Origin: Microbacterium atlanticum
GTDB lineage: Bacteria; Actinomycetota; Actinomycetes; Actinomycetales; Microbacteriaceae
DNA length: 64,000 bases
Assembly (NCBI RefSeq): GCF_015277815.1
Contig: NZ_CP063813.1
Coordinates: forward strand, 2,294,001 to 2,358,000
Reading direction: 5' to 3'
Below are positions 1-8,650 of the stretch, piece by piece. Under the pieces are notes generated by a model. That model saw only the letters and a program-made list of their open reading frames with translations, ran no database searches and was not told the origin of the DNA. Numbering within the stretch: position 1 is the stretch's first letter; every line of letters begins with the position of its first letter. The translations under genes were made by a program, and so were the position numbers.

Positions 1-365
1 AGCATCACGCGCGCGAGGAAGTCCCACTCCTCCGCGGTCGCGGCACCGGCCAGCGCGGTGAGGATCGCCGAGCGCGTCGCCACGGAACCGGCGCCGTCGG
101 CGCCCGCGAGGCGATCGAGCGCCTCGTCCACGTCGCGGATGGACAGCGTCGGCTCGGCGGCATGCGCGGCCGTCAGGTTCGACAGGCTCCGCCACCCGAC
201 CCCGAGGCGTCCCTGCCGCGGGCTCGCGGTCAGGAACCCGATCGCCGGGCCGATCTCGTCAGGTTCGAGCACACGCAGCGCGTCGGCGAGCGCGGCGACC
301 TTGGCCAGGCGGGACGACGTCGAGGCCACGGCATCCGTCACCGTCACGAGCTCGTGGAGCAGCAT
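1..365 (-). CDS. ATP-dependent DNA ligase, N-terminal part (runs off window)
   Basis: Only the first ~121 codons are present; the gene continues beyond base 1. The N-terminus reads MLLHELVTVTDAVASTSSRL and continues with an all-helical segment containing AALADALRVL, which matches the DNA-binding N-terminal domain (DNA_ligase_A_N) of actinobacterial ATP-dependent ligases of the LigB type. Such enzymes seal nicks using an adenylated lysine; that motif lies outside the visible part. The ATG at 365 follows the DoxX-like gene by 40 nt on the same strand, so it is probably the last gene of the operon that begins at 2434. The identification rests on N-terminal similarity only. Confidence 0.72.
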   Translation of the reverse strand, partial: MLLHELVTVTDAVASTSSRLAKVAALADALRVLEPDEIGPAIGFLTASPRQGRLGVGWRSLSNLTAAHAAEPTLSIRDVDEALDRLAGADGAGSVATRSAILTALAGAATAEEWDFLARVM

Positions 366-405
366 GCCCGCATTCTCGCATCCGGCCCCGACACCGCCGT
401 CGCGC

Positions 406-801
406 TCAGCCGCCGCGCCCGCCGCCGGTGCTCCACAGCGCCCACGCGACGAGCGCCGGCTGGAGCAGCAGCCGCACGAAGCGTGCGCGATCGGTGCGCA
501 GCAACGGTGCCGGGCGACCTGTCCGCCACTGATGGACGTTCCCAGGGAAGACCGCGACGAAGAACGCGGCCACTGCCCAGCCGATGCGCCGCCGCTCCCG
601 GGGAAACGCGACGAGCGCACCTCCGAGCATCAGCTCGACCACGCCCGATCCGACGACGATCGTGTCCTCATCGGTTCCGAGCAGGCGGGGCGCCCAATCC
701 GGGACCACGACGCGGTAGCCGCGGCGGCCCCACGTCAGGTGCGACGCGCCGGCCGCCACGAGCAGCGCGGCGAGCGCCCAGCGGGCGACGACCCGCGTCA
801 C
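406..801 (-). CDS. DoxX-like small membrane protein
   Basis: 131 residues with four hydrophobic segments: residues ~6-20, ~48-65, ~75-90 and the C-terminal LLLQPALVAWALW. The motifs GASHLTW near the N-terminus and FPGNVHQW in the third segment are typical of short DoxX/DoxD-like integral membrane proteins of actinobacteria, whose exact role is not known. Its ATG overlaps the stop of the upstream LLM oxidoreductase by 4 nt (798-801), so the two are translationally coupled. The pairing with two flavin/F420-type oxidoreductases hints at redox-linked membrane function, but that is inference. Confidence 0.7.
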   Translation of the reverse strand: MTRVVARWALAALLVAAGASHLTWGRRGYRVVVPDWAPRLLGTDEDTIVVGSGVVELMLGGALVAFPRERRRIGWAVAAFFVAVFPGNVHQWRTGRPAPLLRTDRARFVRLLLQPALVAWALWSTGGGRGG

Positions 802-1562
802 GCGACGGCCTCGGCGACGGCGTCAATGAAGCGGAGGTGCTCGTCGGCGCTTCCCGAGGGCGTGATCGCGCGCAGGACCACTTCGTCGACGGCCTCGCGG
901 TACGCGGCGATCCGGTCGCGCAGCTCGCCCGGACGGATCACGGTGTCACGGGCGTCCACCCCGAGTCTCGAGAAGTTCGCGGCGTACGCCGGGTACGTGG
1001 CGTAGCGCCGCGCCTCCTCGTCGAGAACCGACGTCGCGGCGGCGTCGGTCGCCGTACGCACATACAGCGCCACGTGCGCCGTGACTTCCAGCCGGTGGGC
1101 GTCGCGGGCCTGCGCCGCCGCGATCTCGGGGGTCAGCCAGCTGAGGAGGACGCCGTCGGATGCCGTCGCTCCGGCACGCCGCATCCTCGGGCCGAGCGCG
1201 CCGACCACGACGCGCGCCGGAGTGCGCTCGCGCAGCGCGGCGGAGGCATCCGTCACGCGCTTCACCGCGCCGGTGCGCAGCTGACCCGACCCGATGCCCA
1301 GCGTCAGGCGATCGGCCGGGAGTGCGACCGCCCCGGCGAGGATCTCGCCGGGCGAACGGCGGTCCACCGGCAGCACGCCCGTGGCAAGGCCCAGGCCGCC
1401 GGTGACCCCGGCCGCGGCTTCGAGCACCCTCAGCGCGTCGTGCCCCGGCGTGTCGTTGACCCACAGCGCGTGGAACCCTGCCGCCTCGGCGGCCGGTGCG
1501 AGACGAGCGGCGAGCCCGGCGCCGCCAGCCGCAGCTATTCCGAGCGAGAGCGCGCCGGTCAT
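798..1562 (-). CDS. Luciferase-like (LLM class) oxidoreductase, short form
   Basis: 254 residues. The N-terminus (LSLGIAAAGG, then GFHALWVNDTPGHDAL) and the middle (DRLTLGIGSGQ) fit the TIM-barrel luciferase-like monooxygenase family, which uses FMN or F420. It is shorter than typical family members (about 290-350 aa) and lacks much of the insertion region. The substrate is unknown. It overlaps the upstream LLM gene by 4 nt (1559-1562) and the downstream DoxX-like gene by 4 nt, so all three are one operon. Two adjacent LLM paralogues may form a heteromeric enzyme, as in bacterial luciferase, or act on related substrates; this is inferred from adjacency. Confidence 0.75.
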   Translation of the reverse strand: MTGALSLGIAAAGGAGLAARLAPAAEAAGFHALWVNDTPGHDALRVLEAAAGVTGGLGLATGVLPVDRRSPGEILAGAVALPADRLTLGIGSGQLRTGAVKRVTDASAALRERTPARVVVGALGPRMRRAGATASDGVLLSWLTPEIAAAQARDAHRLEVTAHVALYVRTATDAAATSVLDEEARRYATYPAYAANFSRLGVDARDTVIRPGELRDRIAAYREAVDEVVLRAITPSGSADEHLRFIDAVAEAVA

Positions 1563-2434
1563 CGCGTGGCACTCGCGACGCGTCGGGCCACCTCGCCGGC
1601 TTCTCGGTAGAACTCGCCGATGTCGCCCCGCGAGGCGGGCAGCAGCACCACGTCATCGACCCCGGCGTCGAAGAACCGTTCCGCGCCCGCGGCGACCTGG
1701 GCCGCGTCGCCCCACAGCGCGCGCAGTGCGGGGTCGGGCTTGTCGCCGACGTCGGCGACGGCGCGCGCCTCGGCGTCGGCGCCGAACGCCGTGACGACGT
1801 ACGCGACGACATCGTGCCCGCCCTCGCGGCCCGCGCCCGCGCGCCCCTCGCGGATGGCGGTCGTGGCGACGGCGTACTCCGCGGCGGTGTGCCCGCTGTC
1901 GAGCACGGTGCCGTCGGCGACCTCACCGCTCAGGCGCAGCGTCTTCGGCCCTTCGGCGGCGGCGTAGACGAGAGGCGGCGTCTGCGGCGGATAGTCCAGG
2001 CTCACGGCGTCGAGTGTGACGTACCGTCCGTCGACCTCGACCTGCTCCCCGGCGAGGAGGCCCCGCAGTGCGGGGACGTACTCGCGCATCAGCGTGAGCG
2101 GCGACGCGACGCGTGCCCCGACCTGCCCCATCCAGTCGAGCACCCCGTGGCCGACTCCCGGCAGCAGCCGCCCGGGGAACAGCCGCTCGATCGTCGCGAT
2201 CTCCATCGCCGTGGCGGCCACGTTGCGCAGCGGCATCGGCGCGATGCCGATCCCGATGCGCACGGCCTCGGTCCACGCGAGGGCGGCGCCGACCGTCGCG
2301 AACGCCGACTGCCGGAAGCAGTCCTCCCACACCCACAGCTCGGGCAGGCCCGCCTCCTCGGCGGCCAGCACGGCGCCGCGGAACTCGTCGGGGCTGTGGG
2401 TGTACGGGTTGAAGATCGCGCCGATGCGGGGCAT
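1559..2434 (-). CDS. LLM class flavin/F420-dependent oxidoreductase
   Basis: 291 residues starting MPRIGAIFNPYTHSPDEF. I chose this start because the 44 codons further upstream are Arg/Gly/Cys-rich and do not resemble the family. The pattern AEEAGLPELWVWED, RIGIGIAPMPLRN and LLPGVGHGVLDWMGQVG is characteristic of luciferase-like enzymes, many of which use F420 in actinobacteria. It is the first gene of a four-gene minus-strand operon (LLM, LLM, DoxX-like, DNA ligase). The divergent DUF72 gene starts 130 nt away at 2565, and the promoter must lie in that gap. The substrate cannot be read from sequence. Confidence 0.82.
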   Translation of the reverse strand: MPRIGAIFNPYTHSPDEFRGAVLAAEEAGLPELWVWEDCFRQSAFATVGAALAWTEAVRIGIGIAPMPLRNVAATAMEIATIERLFPGRLLPGVGHGVLDWMGQVGARVASPLTLMREYVPALRGLLAGEQVEVDGRYVTLDAVSLDYPPQTPPLVYAAAEGPKTLRLSGEVADGTVLDSGHTAAEYAVATTAIREGRAGAGREGGHDVVAYVVTAFGADAEARAVADVGDKPDPALRALWGDAAQVAAGAERFFDAGVDDVVLLPASRGDIGEFYREAGEVARRVASATR

Positions 2435-2564
2435 CCCCCCACTCTGGCAGGCGCCGCCGACACTGCGCGAGCATCGGGCGGCGCCGGGTCGCGGCGCATA
2501 CCGACAACGGCGCCGGTCCGCAACCCCGCTCCCAGGGCCGCCGCATCCTGCGCATGCTGAGCCC

Positions 2565-3284
2565 ATGGCACGGATCGGGACATCGGGCTGGGTCTACCCC
2601 CACTGGCGCGGCGTGCTGTACCACGGCGACCAGCGGGGGTGGCTGGACCGGTACGCGGCCGAATTCGACGTCGTCGAGCTCAACGGCAGCTTCTACCGCT
2701 GGCCCACGGATGCGCGTTTCGCGGCCTGGCGCGACCGTCTGCCGGACGGCTTCGAGATGGCGGTCAAGGCTCCGCGCGGCCTCACGCACGCCCGGCGGCT
2801 GCTGGAGCCCGAAGTGTGGATCGGACGTGTCGAACGAGGCCTCCATGCCCTCGCCGGCAGGCGCGGTCCGCTGCTGGTCCAGCTGCACCCCGCCATGGAG
2901 CGCGACGACGCGCGGCTGGACTACTTCCTCTCCGCGCTTCCTGCCTGGACGCGGCCCGTGGTGGAGTTCCGCCACGACTCCTGGGTGGACGACGCCGTGT
3001 TCGGCATCCTCCAACGACACGGTGCCGCCTACTGCGTGATGAGCGGCGCGCACCTGCCGTGCGTCCTGCGCGCCACCGCACCCCTCGTGTACGTGCGCCT
3101 GCACGGCCCCGACCACGAGCACCTCTACCGCGGCTCGTACTCCGACGACGACCTCGCGTGGTGGGCGGAGAGGATCCGCGAATGGGAGGACGCCGGTCAC
3201 GAGGTGCAGGCGTACTTCAACAACGACGGCGAGGGCCATGCGGTGCGCAACGCGAGAACCCTGAAGAGGATGCTGCAGACCTGA
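2565..3284 (+). CDS. DUF72 domain protein
   Basis: 239 residues, a normal length for DUF72 (YecE-like) proteins, which adopt a TIM-barrel-like fold of unknown biochemical role. Diagnostic blocks are MARIGTSGWVYPHWRGVLY at the N-terminus, VVELNGSFYRWP, FEMAVKAPRGLTHARRL, VEFRHDSWV and the C-terminal AYFNNDGEGHAVRNA. The start at 2565 gives the conserved IGTSGW beginning. It faces the ClpC-type gene and the two share a strong terminator hairpin between them (3289-3326). Confidence 0.88.
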   Translation: MARIGTSGWVYPHWRGVLYHGDQRGWLDRYAAEFDVVELNGSFYRWPTDARFAAWRDRLPDGFEMAVKAPRGLTHARRLLEPEVWIGRVERGLHALAGRRGPLLVQLHPAMERDDARLDYFLSALPAWTRPVVEFRHDSWVDDAVFGILQRHGAAYCVMSGAHLPCVLRATAPLVYVRLHGPDHEHLYRGSYSDDDLAWWAERIREWEDAGHEVQAYFNNDGEGHAVRNARTLKRMLQT

Positions 3285-3288
3285 GTCG

Positions 3289-3326
3289 ACGAGGGGCGCC
3301 GTGCCCGACGGCACGGCGCCCCTCGT
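3289..3326. terminator. Bidirectional terminator hairpin between DUF72 and clpC genes
   Basis: Perfect 17-bp inverted repeat: arm 3289-3305 (ACGAGGGGCGCCGTGCC) and arm 3310-3326, with a 4-nt loop. It sits 5 nt after the DUF72 stop and 15 nt after the stop of the opposing clpC gene. No long T-run follows, as is usual in high-GC actinobacteria. Confidence 0.8.
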
Positions 3327-3340
3327 GCGGCGCGGTCAGC

Positions 3341-5965
3341 TCACGCGGCGGCTGCGAGCGGGGAGCCCGCGACCACCGACAGCGCGCCGGCTGCGGCATC
3401 CACCGTCACCGTCCCGCCGTCGTCGAGCGCCCCCGTGACGAACAGGTCGGCGATGCGGTCGTCCACCTCGCGCTGGATGAGGCGGCGCAGCGGCCGCGCG
3501 CCGTACTCGGGCTCGTACCCGTTGTCGGCGAGCCAGGCGACGGCGCCGTCGGTGACGACGAGGTTCACCTCGTGCCGGGCGAGGCGGGCGTCGGATGCCG
3601 CGAGGAGCAGCCGCACGATGCTCTGCAGCTGCGGCTTCTCGAGCTTGCGGAACAGCACGATCTCATCGATGCGGTTGAGGAACTCCGGCCGCATCGCCTC
3701 GCGGAGCTTGGCGAACACGCGGTCGCGCAGGTCCTTCTCCGAGCCGAAGCCGGTCGCACCGCCGCCGTCGGCGAGGAAGCCGATGGCGCCGCCGCGCGAG
3801 GCCAGGAACTCCGAGCCGAGGTTGGAGGTCATCACGACGACCGTGTTGCGGAAGTCCACCGTGCGACCCTGGCCGTCGGTGAGGCGACCGTCGTCGAGCA
3901 CCTGCAGCAGCAGGTTGAACACGTCGGGATGCGCCTTCTCGATCTCGTCGAACAGCACGATCGAGTACGGGTTGCGCCGCACGCGCTCCGTGAGCTGGCC
4001 GGCCTCGTCGTACCCGACGTAGCCGGGAGGGGCGCCGACGAGGCGCGACACCGTGTGCCGCTCCCCGAACTCGCTCATGTCGAAGCGGATCACCGCTTGC
4101 TCATCGTCGAACAGGCTCGCGGCCAGCGCCTTGGCGAGCTCCGTCTTGCCCACGCCCGTCGGGCCGAGGAACAGGAACGATCCGACCGGCCGTCGCGGGT
4201 CTCCCATACCGGTGCGGTTGCGGCGAACGGCCTTGGCGACGGCGGTGACCGCGTCGTCCTGACCGATCACGCGATCGTGCAGCTCGTCCTCGAGGGCGGC
4301 CAGGCGCTCGCGCTCGGTCTCGGTCAGACGGTTCACCGGGATGCCGGTGGCCCTGCTGATCACCGCTGCGATCTGTGCCTCATCGACGACGGGGGGCTCG
4401 CTGGTCGCGAGGCCCCGAGACCGAGCGTTCACGCCGAGACCGGGGACCTCGCCCTCGGTCTCGCGCGAAACGGCCTGGTTCGGTGCCGTCGCGCGCTCGA
4501 GGCGCTCCTGCACCTCGGCGATCTGATCGCGGATCCGGGATGCCTCCTCGTAGCGCTCCGCCGAGACCGCGGCGTTCTTGTCGGCCTCCAGGGCGGCGAG
4601 GCGCTCGAGGAGTTCCGACACGTCGATCTGCGCGCCGAGCCGCAGACGCAGCCGCGCGCCGGCTTGGTCGATGAGGTCGATCGCCTTGTCGGGCAGCACG
4701 CGCTCGGTGAGGTAGCGGTCGCTGAGCTCGACGGCGGCGCGGAGCGCCTCGTCGGTGTAGACGATGCCGTGGTGCTCCTCGTACGCCGGCTTCAGGCCGT
4801 GCAGGATCAGCACGGCATCCTCGATCGAGGGCTCCCCCACGCGCACCGGCTGGAAACGGCGCTCGAGCGCCGGGTCTTTCTCGATGACCCGGTACTCCTT
4901 CAGCGTCGTCGCGCCCACGAGGTGCAGCTCGCCGCGCGCGAGCCTCGGCTTGAGGATGTTGCCCGCGTCCATGCCGCCGTCACCGGCTCCGCCGGCGCCG
5001 ACCACGGTGTGGACCTCGTCGATGACGACGATCAGCTCGCCCTGGTGGGCGGCGATCTCGTCCATGGTCCTGGTCAGCCGCTCCTCGAAGTCGCCGCGGT
5101 AGCGCGTGCCGGCGAGCATCGCCGGGAGATCGAGTGCGATGACGCGCTTTCCGAGCAGCTGCTCGGGCACGTCCCCGGCGACGATCGCCTGGGCCAGGCC
5201 CTCCACGATCGCCGTCTTGCCGACGCCCGCCTCACCGACCAGCACCGGGTTGTTCTTGGTGCGGCGGCTGAGGATCTCGATGGTCTGCTCGATCTCGTCG
5301 GCGCGACCGATCACGGGGTCGAGCTCGCCGTCCACCGCGCGAGCGGTGAGGTCGGTGCCGTACGTGTCGAGCATCGGGGTGCCGGATGCCGCGGCATCCG
5401 TCTCCTGATCCGTGGTGGGCGCCGCGCCGGGCGTCACCGTCTCGCGGGCGCCCTGGGTGAGCGCCTCCGCCGTCACACCGGCCCGCGCCAGCACCTGTCC
5501 CGCGGGGGTGTCGTGGGCGAGCACGAGCGCGAAGAACAGGTGCTCGGGATCGACGTAGGTGGAGCCGGACGAGCGCGCGACCTGGAAGGCGTGGAAGAGC
5601 GCACGCTGCACCGACGAGGTCACCACCGCACCGTCCACGTCCGCCGCGGCGGTCGCGGCGGGAAGTCGCTCCTCCGTGGCGCGCACGATCGCGTCGGCGT
5701 CCGCGCCGATGCGGCGGACGGCGTCGCGCGCGGGAGCCTCGGCGACGAGGACGCGCAGCACGTGGAGCGCATCGAGCTCATGCTGACCGCGGGCGAGCGC
5801 GAACCTCCCGGCGCGCTGGAGCAGTTCCTGCGTGCGGGCGCCGAGGTACCGGCTGAGGTCGATCGAGCGCTCGGCACGCGCGCGCTCCCCCGCGAGGTAG
5901 CGCGCCAGGAACTCGTCGAACGAGCTTCCGTCGTCGCCGGCCTGTGGGGTGAAGTCTTCGGGCAT
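3341..5965 (-). CDS. clpC: ClpC-type AAA+ unfoldase (Clp protease ATP-binding subunit)
   Basis: 874 residues with Clp N-domain repeats (~35-180), D1 with Walker A GEAGVGKT (244-251) and Walker B-type IDEVH (315-319), a UVR/M-type coiled segment (~463-492), and D2 with Walker A GPTGVGKT (601-608). The middle domain is short, as in ClpC, not the long rod of ClpB. A tripeptide IGF (728-730) sits in the D2 loop used to dock on ClpP, so it probably feeds a ClpP protease rather than acting as a pure disaggregase. The start at 5965 has AGGAG five bases upstream; an ATG at 5998 lies inside an operator and has no ribosome site. Two HAIR-like operators precede it, pointing to HspR heat-shock control. 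Confidence 0.9.
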   Translation of the reverse strand: MPEDFTPQAGDDGSSFDEFLARYLAGERARAERSIDLSRYLGARTQELLQRAGRFALARGQHELDALHVLRVLVAEAPARDAVRRIGADADAIVRATEERLPAATAAADVDGAVVTSSVQRALFHAFQVARSSGSTYVDPEHLFFALVLAHDTPAGQVLARAGVTAEALTQGARETVTPGAAPTTDQETDAAASGTPMLDTYGTDLTARAVDGELDPVIGRADEIEQTIEILSRRTKNNPVLVGEAGVGKTAIVEGLAQAIVAGDVPEQLLGKRVIALDLPAMLAGTRYRGDFEERLTRTMDEIAAHQGELIVVIDEVHTVVGAGGAGDGGMDAGNILKPRLARGELHLVGATTLKEYRVIEKDPALERRFQPVRVGEPSIEDAVLILHGLKPAYEEHHGIVYTDEALRAAVELSDRYLTERVLPDKAIDLIDQAGARLRLRLGAQIDVSELLERLAALEADKNAAVSAERYEEASRIRDQIAEVQERLERATAPNQAVSRETEGEVPGLGVNARSRGLATSEPPVVDEAQIAAVISRATGIPVNRLTETERERLAALEDELHDRVIGQDDAVTAVAKAVRRNRTGMGDPRRPVGSFLFLGPTGVGKTELAKALAASLFDDEQAVIRFDMSEFGERHTVSRLVGAPPGYVGYDEAGQLTERVRRNPYSIVLFDEIEKAHPDVFNLLLQVLDDGRLTDGQGRTVDFRNTVVVMTSNLGSEFLASRGGAIGFLADGGGATGFGSEKDLRDRVFAKLREAMRPEFLNRIDEIVLFRKLEKPQLQSIVRLLLAASDARLARHEVNLVVTDGAVAWLADNGYEPEYGARPLRRLIQREVDDRIADLFVTGALDDGGTVTVDAAAGALSVVAGSPLAAAA

Positions 5966-5975
5966 TCCGTCTCCT

Positions 5976-6002
5976 GAACTTGAGCGAAGCGGCATCAAGT
6001 TT
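5976..6002 (-). promoter_or_regulatory. HAIR-like operator 1 (HspR site), next to clpC ribosome site
   Basis: GAACTTGA (5976-5983), 11 nt, TCAAGTTT (5995-6002). The core CTTGAGC-N7-CATCAAG (5979-5999) matches the HspR consensus CTTGAGT-N7-ACTCAAG at most positions. It directly abuts the AGGAG ribosome site of clpC, so bound repressor would cover the transcript start region. Confidence 0.72.
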
Positions 6003-6003
6003 C

Positions 6004-6030
6004 GAACTTGATATGCGCAATGTCAAGTTC
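6004..6030 (-). promoter_or_regulatory. HAIR-like operator 2 (HspR site)
   Basis: Perfect 8-bp arms GAACTTGA (6004-6011) and TCAAGTTC (6023-6030) around 11 nt. The core is CTTGATA-N7-TGTCAAG. Its centre lies 28 bp from that of operator 1, with identical arm spacing, which makes a tandem pair. Confidence 0.78.
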
Positions 6031-6168
6031 AACGCGCAGGCCCGGTCTCTATTCCCCGGTGCGCAACGGGTCCGCGGGCGCTCAGCTCCGCCCGCCGGGC
6101 GGACCGAGGATCAGCGGCACCCGAGGAGCACGACCACCGCGATCGCGATGAGCGCCGCTGAATGTTCT

Positions 6169-6606
6169 TCAGCGTTCCTGAAGGTTGGACGCCGGGTCCG
6201 CGGCGTGCGGCTCGGAATGCAGCCCGCGCAGCGCGGAAACAAGCGCGGGTGCCTCGTCCGCGAGACCTGCATCCAGGGCCGCCAGGCGCTCCTCCGCGGC
6301 TCGCAGCACGCGTGCGCCGCTCTCGGTGACGCGCAGATCGGAGGCGGCGCCGGCGTGGGCGGTGGCATCGGCGACCAGGCCGGCGTCGACGAGCGTCTGC
6401 AACGCGGTGTGCGCGGACTGCACCGTGATGTGCGAGCGGCGGGCGAGCTCGCTGAACGAGATCCCCGGCGTCACGTCGATGTGCGCGAGCAGCCCGTACT
6501 TCCTGGTGGTGAGCCCCAGGTCGCGCAGCTGCGAGCCGAGGTGATGGTCCCAGACGCCCGCCACCGTCAGCAGGGCGATGACGGGGCTGAACGGGCGCTC
6601 GGGCAC
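6169..6606 (-). CDS. MarR-like winged-helix regulator
   Basis: 145 residues from a GTG at 6606 (reading VPERPFSPVIALL). A longer ATG start at 6648 would add 14 residues unlike the family. The body LGLTTRKYGLLAHIDVTPGISFSELARRSHITVQSAHTALQ is a winged helix-turn-helix of the MarR type, followed by the wing region DLRVTESGARVLRAAEERL. No ribosome site precedes the GTG; a TAGCAT -10-like element 7 nt upstream suggests a leaderless transcript. It is divergent from the methyltransferase gene at 6699. The ligand is unknown. Confidence 0.75.
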   Translation of the reverse strand: MPERPFSPVIALLTVAGVWDHHLGSQLRDLGLTTRKYGLLAHIDVTPGISFSELARRSHITVQSAHTALQTLVDAGLVADATAHAGAASDLRVTESGARVLRAAEERLAALDAGLADEAPALVSALRGLHSEPHAADPASNLQER

Positions 6607-6698
6607 GTGTTGAATGCTAGTCCGCGACGCCGCCCGACCGCCGCTCATCCCAGGCCGGGCGGCGGATCCGCTCGACGAGCGACCGCTACCGTGGGACC

Positions 6699-7808
6699 GT
6701 GACGTTCTCGCTCGACGGCCTGCGACGCTGGCCCGACGTCGAGGCGCCCGATCTCGTGGCCGCGGATGCCGCAGACCGGCTGATCCTCGACGAGTCCGCC
6801 GCCGCCCGCCGCCGGGCGGCAGACGGCGAGATCGTCGTCATCGGCGACGGCTACGGCGCTCTCACGCTCGGCGCGGTCGACCAGGGCGGGCGTGGCATCC
6901 GTGTCCATCAGGATCCCCTCACCGGAGAGCTGGCTCTCGCCGCCAACGCCGCGCGATGGGGGTGGACGGACGCGTTCACGTCTCTCCCGCTGGAGCCGCG
7001 CCTCGTGCGCGGTGCGCGGGTGGTGCTGCTGCGCCTGCCGCGCTCGCTCGACGCCCTGCGCGACATCGCCGGTCTCATCGCGGCGTACGCCGCACCCGAT
7101 GTAGGGGTCTTCGCGGGTGGGCGCGTGAAGCACATGACGCTCGCGATGAACGACGTCCTGCGCGAGCGGTTCGGCCGGCTCGACGTCAGTCGGGCACGCC
7201 AGAAGTCCCGGGTGCTCGCGGCGCGCGAGCCGAGGGCCGGCGGGCTCCCGCAGCCGCGCGTGGAGGTGCACGACGACCTCGTCGTCTGCGCCTTCGGCGG
7301 CGTCTTCGCCGGCGCCTCGATCGACATCGGCACCCGGCTCCTCCTCGCGCACCTTCCGCGCGTGGAAGCGAGCCTCCTCGAGGCCATCGACTTCGCCTGC
7401 GGCACCGGTGTCGTGGCAGCGACCCTCGCCCGGAGGAACCCGGGACTGCGCGTCATCGCCACCGACCAGTCGGCGGTCGCGGTGGCGTCCGCCGCCGCCA
7501 CGGCGGCGGCCAACGGCGTCGCCGAGCGGGTCGCGGTGGTCCGCGACGACATGCTCCGCTCACGCCCGGACCGGAGTGCGACGTTCATCGCACTGAACCC
7601 GCCCTTCCACTCCGGGTCCGCCGTGCACGAGGGCATCGCCCCGGCGATGTTCGCGGAGGCGGCGCGCGTCCTCCAACCGGGCGGGGAGCTGTGGGCGGTC
7701 TGGAACTCCGGCCTGCGCTACCGTCCGGCCCTTGAGCGCATCGTCGGCGCGACGGCGCAGGTCGCACGGAACAGCAAGTTCACCGTCACCGCGTCGACCA
7801 GGCGCTGA
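6699..7808 (+). CDS. RsmC/RlmG-like SAM-dependent rRNA guanine methyltransferase
   Basis: 369 residues from a GTG start. The duplicated Rossmann layout is that of the RsmC/RlmG family: a degenerate N-terminal half (DGEIVVIGDGYGALTLG) and a catalytic C-terminal half with the SAM loop IDFACGTGVVA (about residues 229-239) and the base-flipping motif NPPFHSG. RsmC and RlmG methylate G at N2 in 16S or 23S rRNA; which one this resembles more cannot be decided here. It stands alone between divergent and convergent neighbours and ends one base before the collagen-like gene stops on the opposite strand. Confidence 0.85.
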   Translation: MTFSLDGLRRWPDVEAPDLVAADAADRLILDESAAARRRAADGEIVVIGDGYGALTLGAVDQGGRGIRVHQDPLTGELALAANAARWGWTDAFTSLPLEPRLVRGARVVLLRLPRSLDALRDIAGLIAAYAAPDVGVFAGGRVKHMTLAMNDVLRERFGRLDVSRARQKSRVLAAREPRAGGLPQPRVEVHDDLVVCAFGGVFAGASIDIGTRLLLAHLPRVEASLLEAIDFACGTGVVAATLARRNPGLRVIATDQSAVAVASAAATAAANGVAERVAVVRDDMLRSRPDRSATFIALNPPFHSGSAVHEGIAPAMFAEAARVLQPGGELWAVWNSGLRYRPALERIVGATAQVARNSKFTVTASTRR

Positions 7809-7809
7809 G

Positions 7810-8472
7810 CTACCCCTCTTCCGATGCCTGGGGAGCCGGCGTCGGTCCGAACAGCACCCACGCGCCCGCCGTGCACTGGTAGAACTGCACCGTCGCGGTG
7901 TCGATGAAGACGTCGCCGTCCGTCGTGCAGGTGTCGGGCTCCGGCTCCGATGTGCCCAGCAGCACCTGGGTTCCGGGCTCGCCGGGAGCCCCTTGCTCGC
8001 CCTGGGCTCCCTGCTCGCCCTGGGCTCCCTGCTCCCCCTGCGCGCCCTGCTCGCCCTGAGCGCCCTGCTCGCCCTGAGGCCCCTGGGCGCCGGTGAGGTT
8101 CTCCGCCGCTTCGGCGCGCAGGTTCGCCACCAGCGTCCAGTCCTCCTGAAAGAGGTAGAGGTCGGAGGTGAGGATGTCGATGTACACATCCCCCTCATAC
8201 CCCTTCCCCGGCTCCGGGGCTCCGGATCCTGCACGGACCGCCGACCCCGCAGGCAGAATGTCGGCGATCACCTCCTCGTAATCGGGGGTGACTGCCGTCG
8301 CGGTCGTGGTGGGCGTGGGCGCGGGCGCCGCGGTGTCGACCGATCTCGCAAGCCACGACCCCAGGAAGGCGGCGAAGAACGACAGCAGCACGAACGCCAA
8401 GCCGAACCAGATCAGCGTGGTGCGGGTGACCGGCGCGGCGGTCGTCGCGGCGCCCTTCGACTCCGAGTGCAT
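7810..8472 (-). CDS. Membrane-anchored collagen-like protein
   Basis: 220 residues. A short cytoplasmic tail is followed by one membrane segment (LIWFGLAFVLLSFFAAFLG, ~20-38), a Pro/Thr linker, a small domain (GDVYIDILTSDLYLF, ~94-108), 13 uninterrupted Gly-X-Y triplets (128-166) and a second copy of the small domain (GDVFIDTATVQFY, ~187-199) containing two Cys (C182, C200). The start at 8472 has GGGGAG upstream; the longer reading frame to 8703 overlaps the EF-G2 gene and is implausible. The Gly-X-Y block suggests a triple-helical stalk with the two flanking domains acting as caps. Surface exposure (type II topology) is inferred. Confidence 0.8.
   Translation of the reverse strand: MHSESKGAATTAAPVTRTTLIWFGLAFVLLSFFAAFLGSWLARSVDTAAPAPTPTTTATAVTPDYEEVIADILPAGSAVRAGSGAPEPGKGYEGDVYIDILTSDLYLFQEDWTLVANLRAEAAENLTGAQGPQGEQGAQGEQGAQGEQGAQGEQGAQGEQGAPGEPGTQVLLGTSEPEPDTCTTDGDVFIDTATVQFYQCTAGAWVLFGPTPAPQASEEG
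7975..8091 (-). repeat. Gly-X-Y triplet region with 18-nt tandem repeats
   Basis: Encodes 13 Gly-X-Y triplets. The middle (7993-8064) is four tandem copies of an 18-nt unit coding for GAQGEQ. The near-identical units make the tract prone to slippage and length variation. Confidence 0.85.
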
Positions 8473-8650
8473 CTCCGGCCCGCTCCCCTTCCACCGCGTG
8501 GGACTTCGCCCCGTCGCTCCCCCAGTCGACGTCGCTGTGACCACTGTAGGAATCCGACGGCCCGCTGTCACGCATTCGGCCGATCGTGTCGTGTCGTCGT
8601 GGCGGTGCCCGCCATCGGACGATGAGGAGGAGGTCAGCGGTGGGGTTCGC

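Noticed and set aside
162..1610. Long plus-strand open frames over the LLM operon
   Set aside because: Arg/Pro/Ala-rich shadow frames of high-GC genes on the other strand.
2639..5977. 1112-codon plus-strand frame opposite clpC
   Set aside because: Antisense shadow of the ClpC gene; it has no domain and is composed of Arg/Gly/Glu/His-rich sequence.
6112..6170. Hydrophobic tail (AALIAIAVVVLLGC) in a frame running on from the MarR-like gene
   Set aside because: It needs a -1 shift after the MarR stop and has no start codon of its own.
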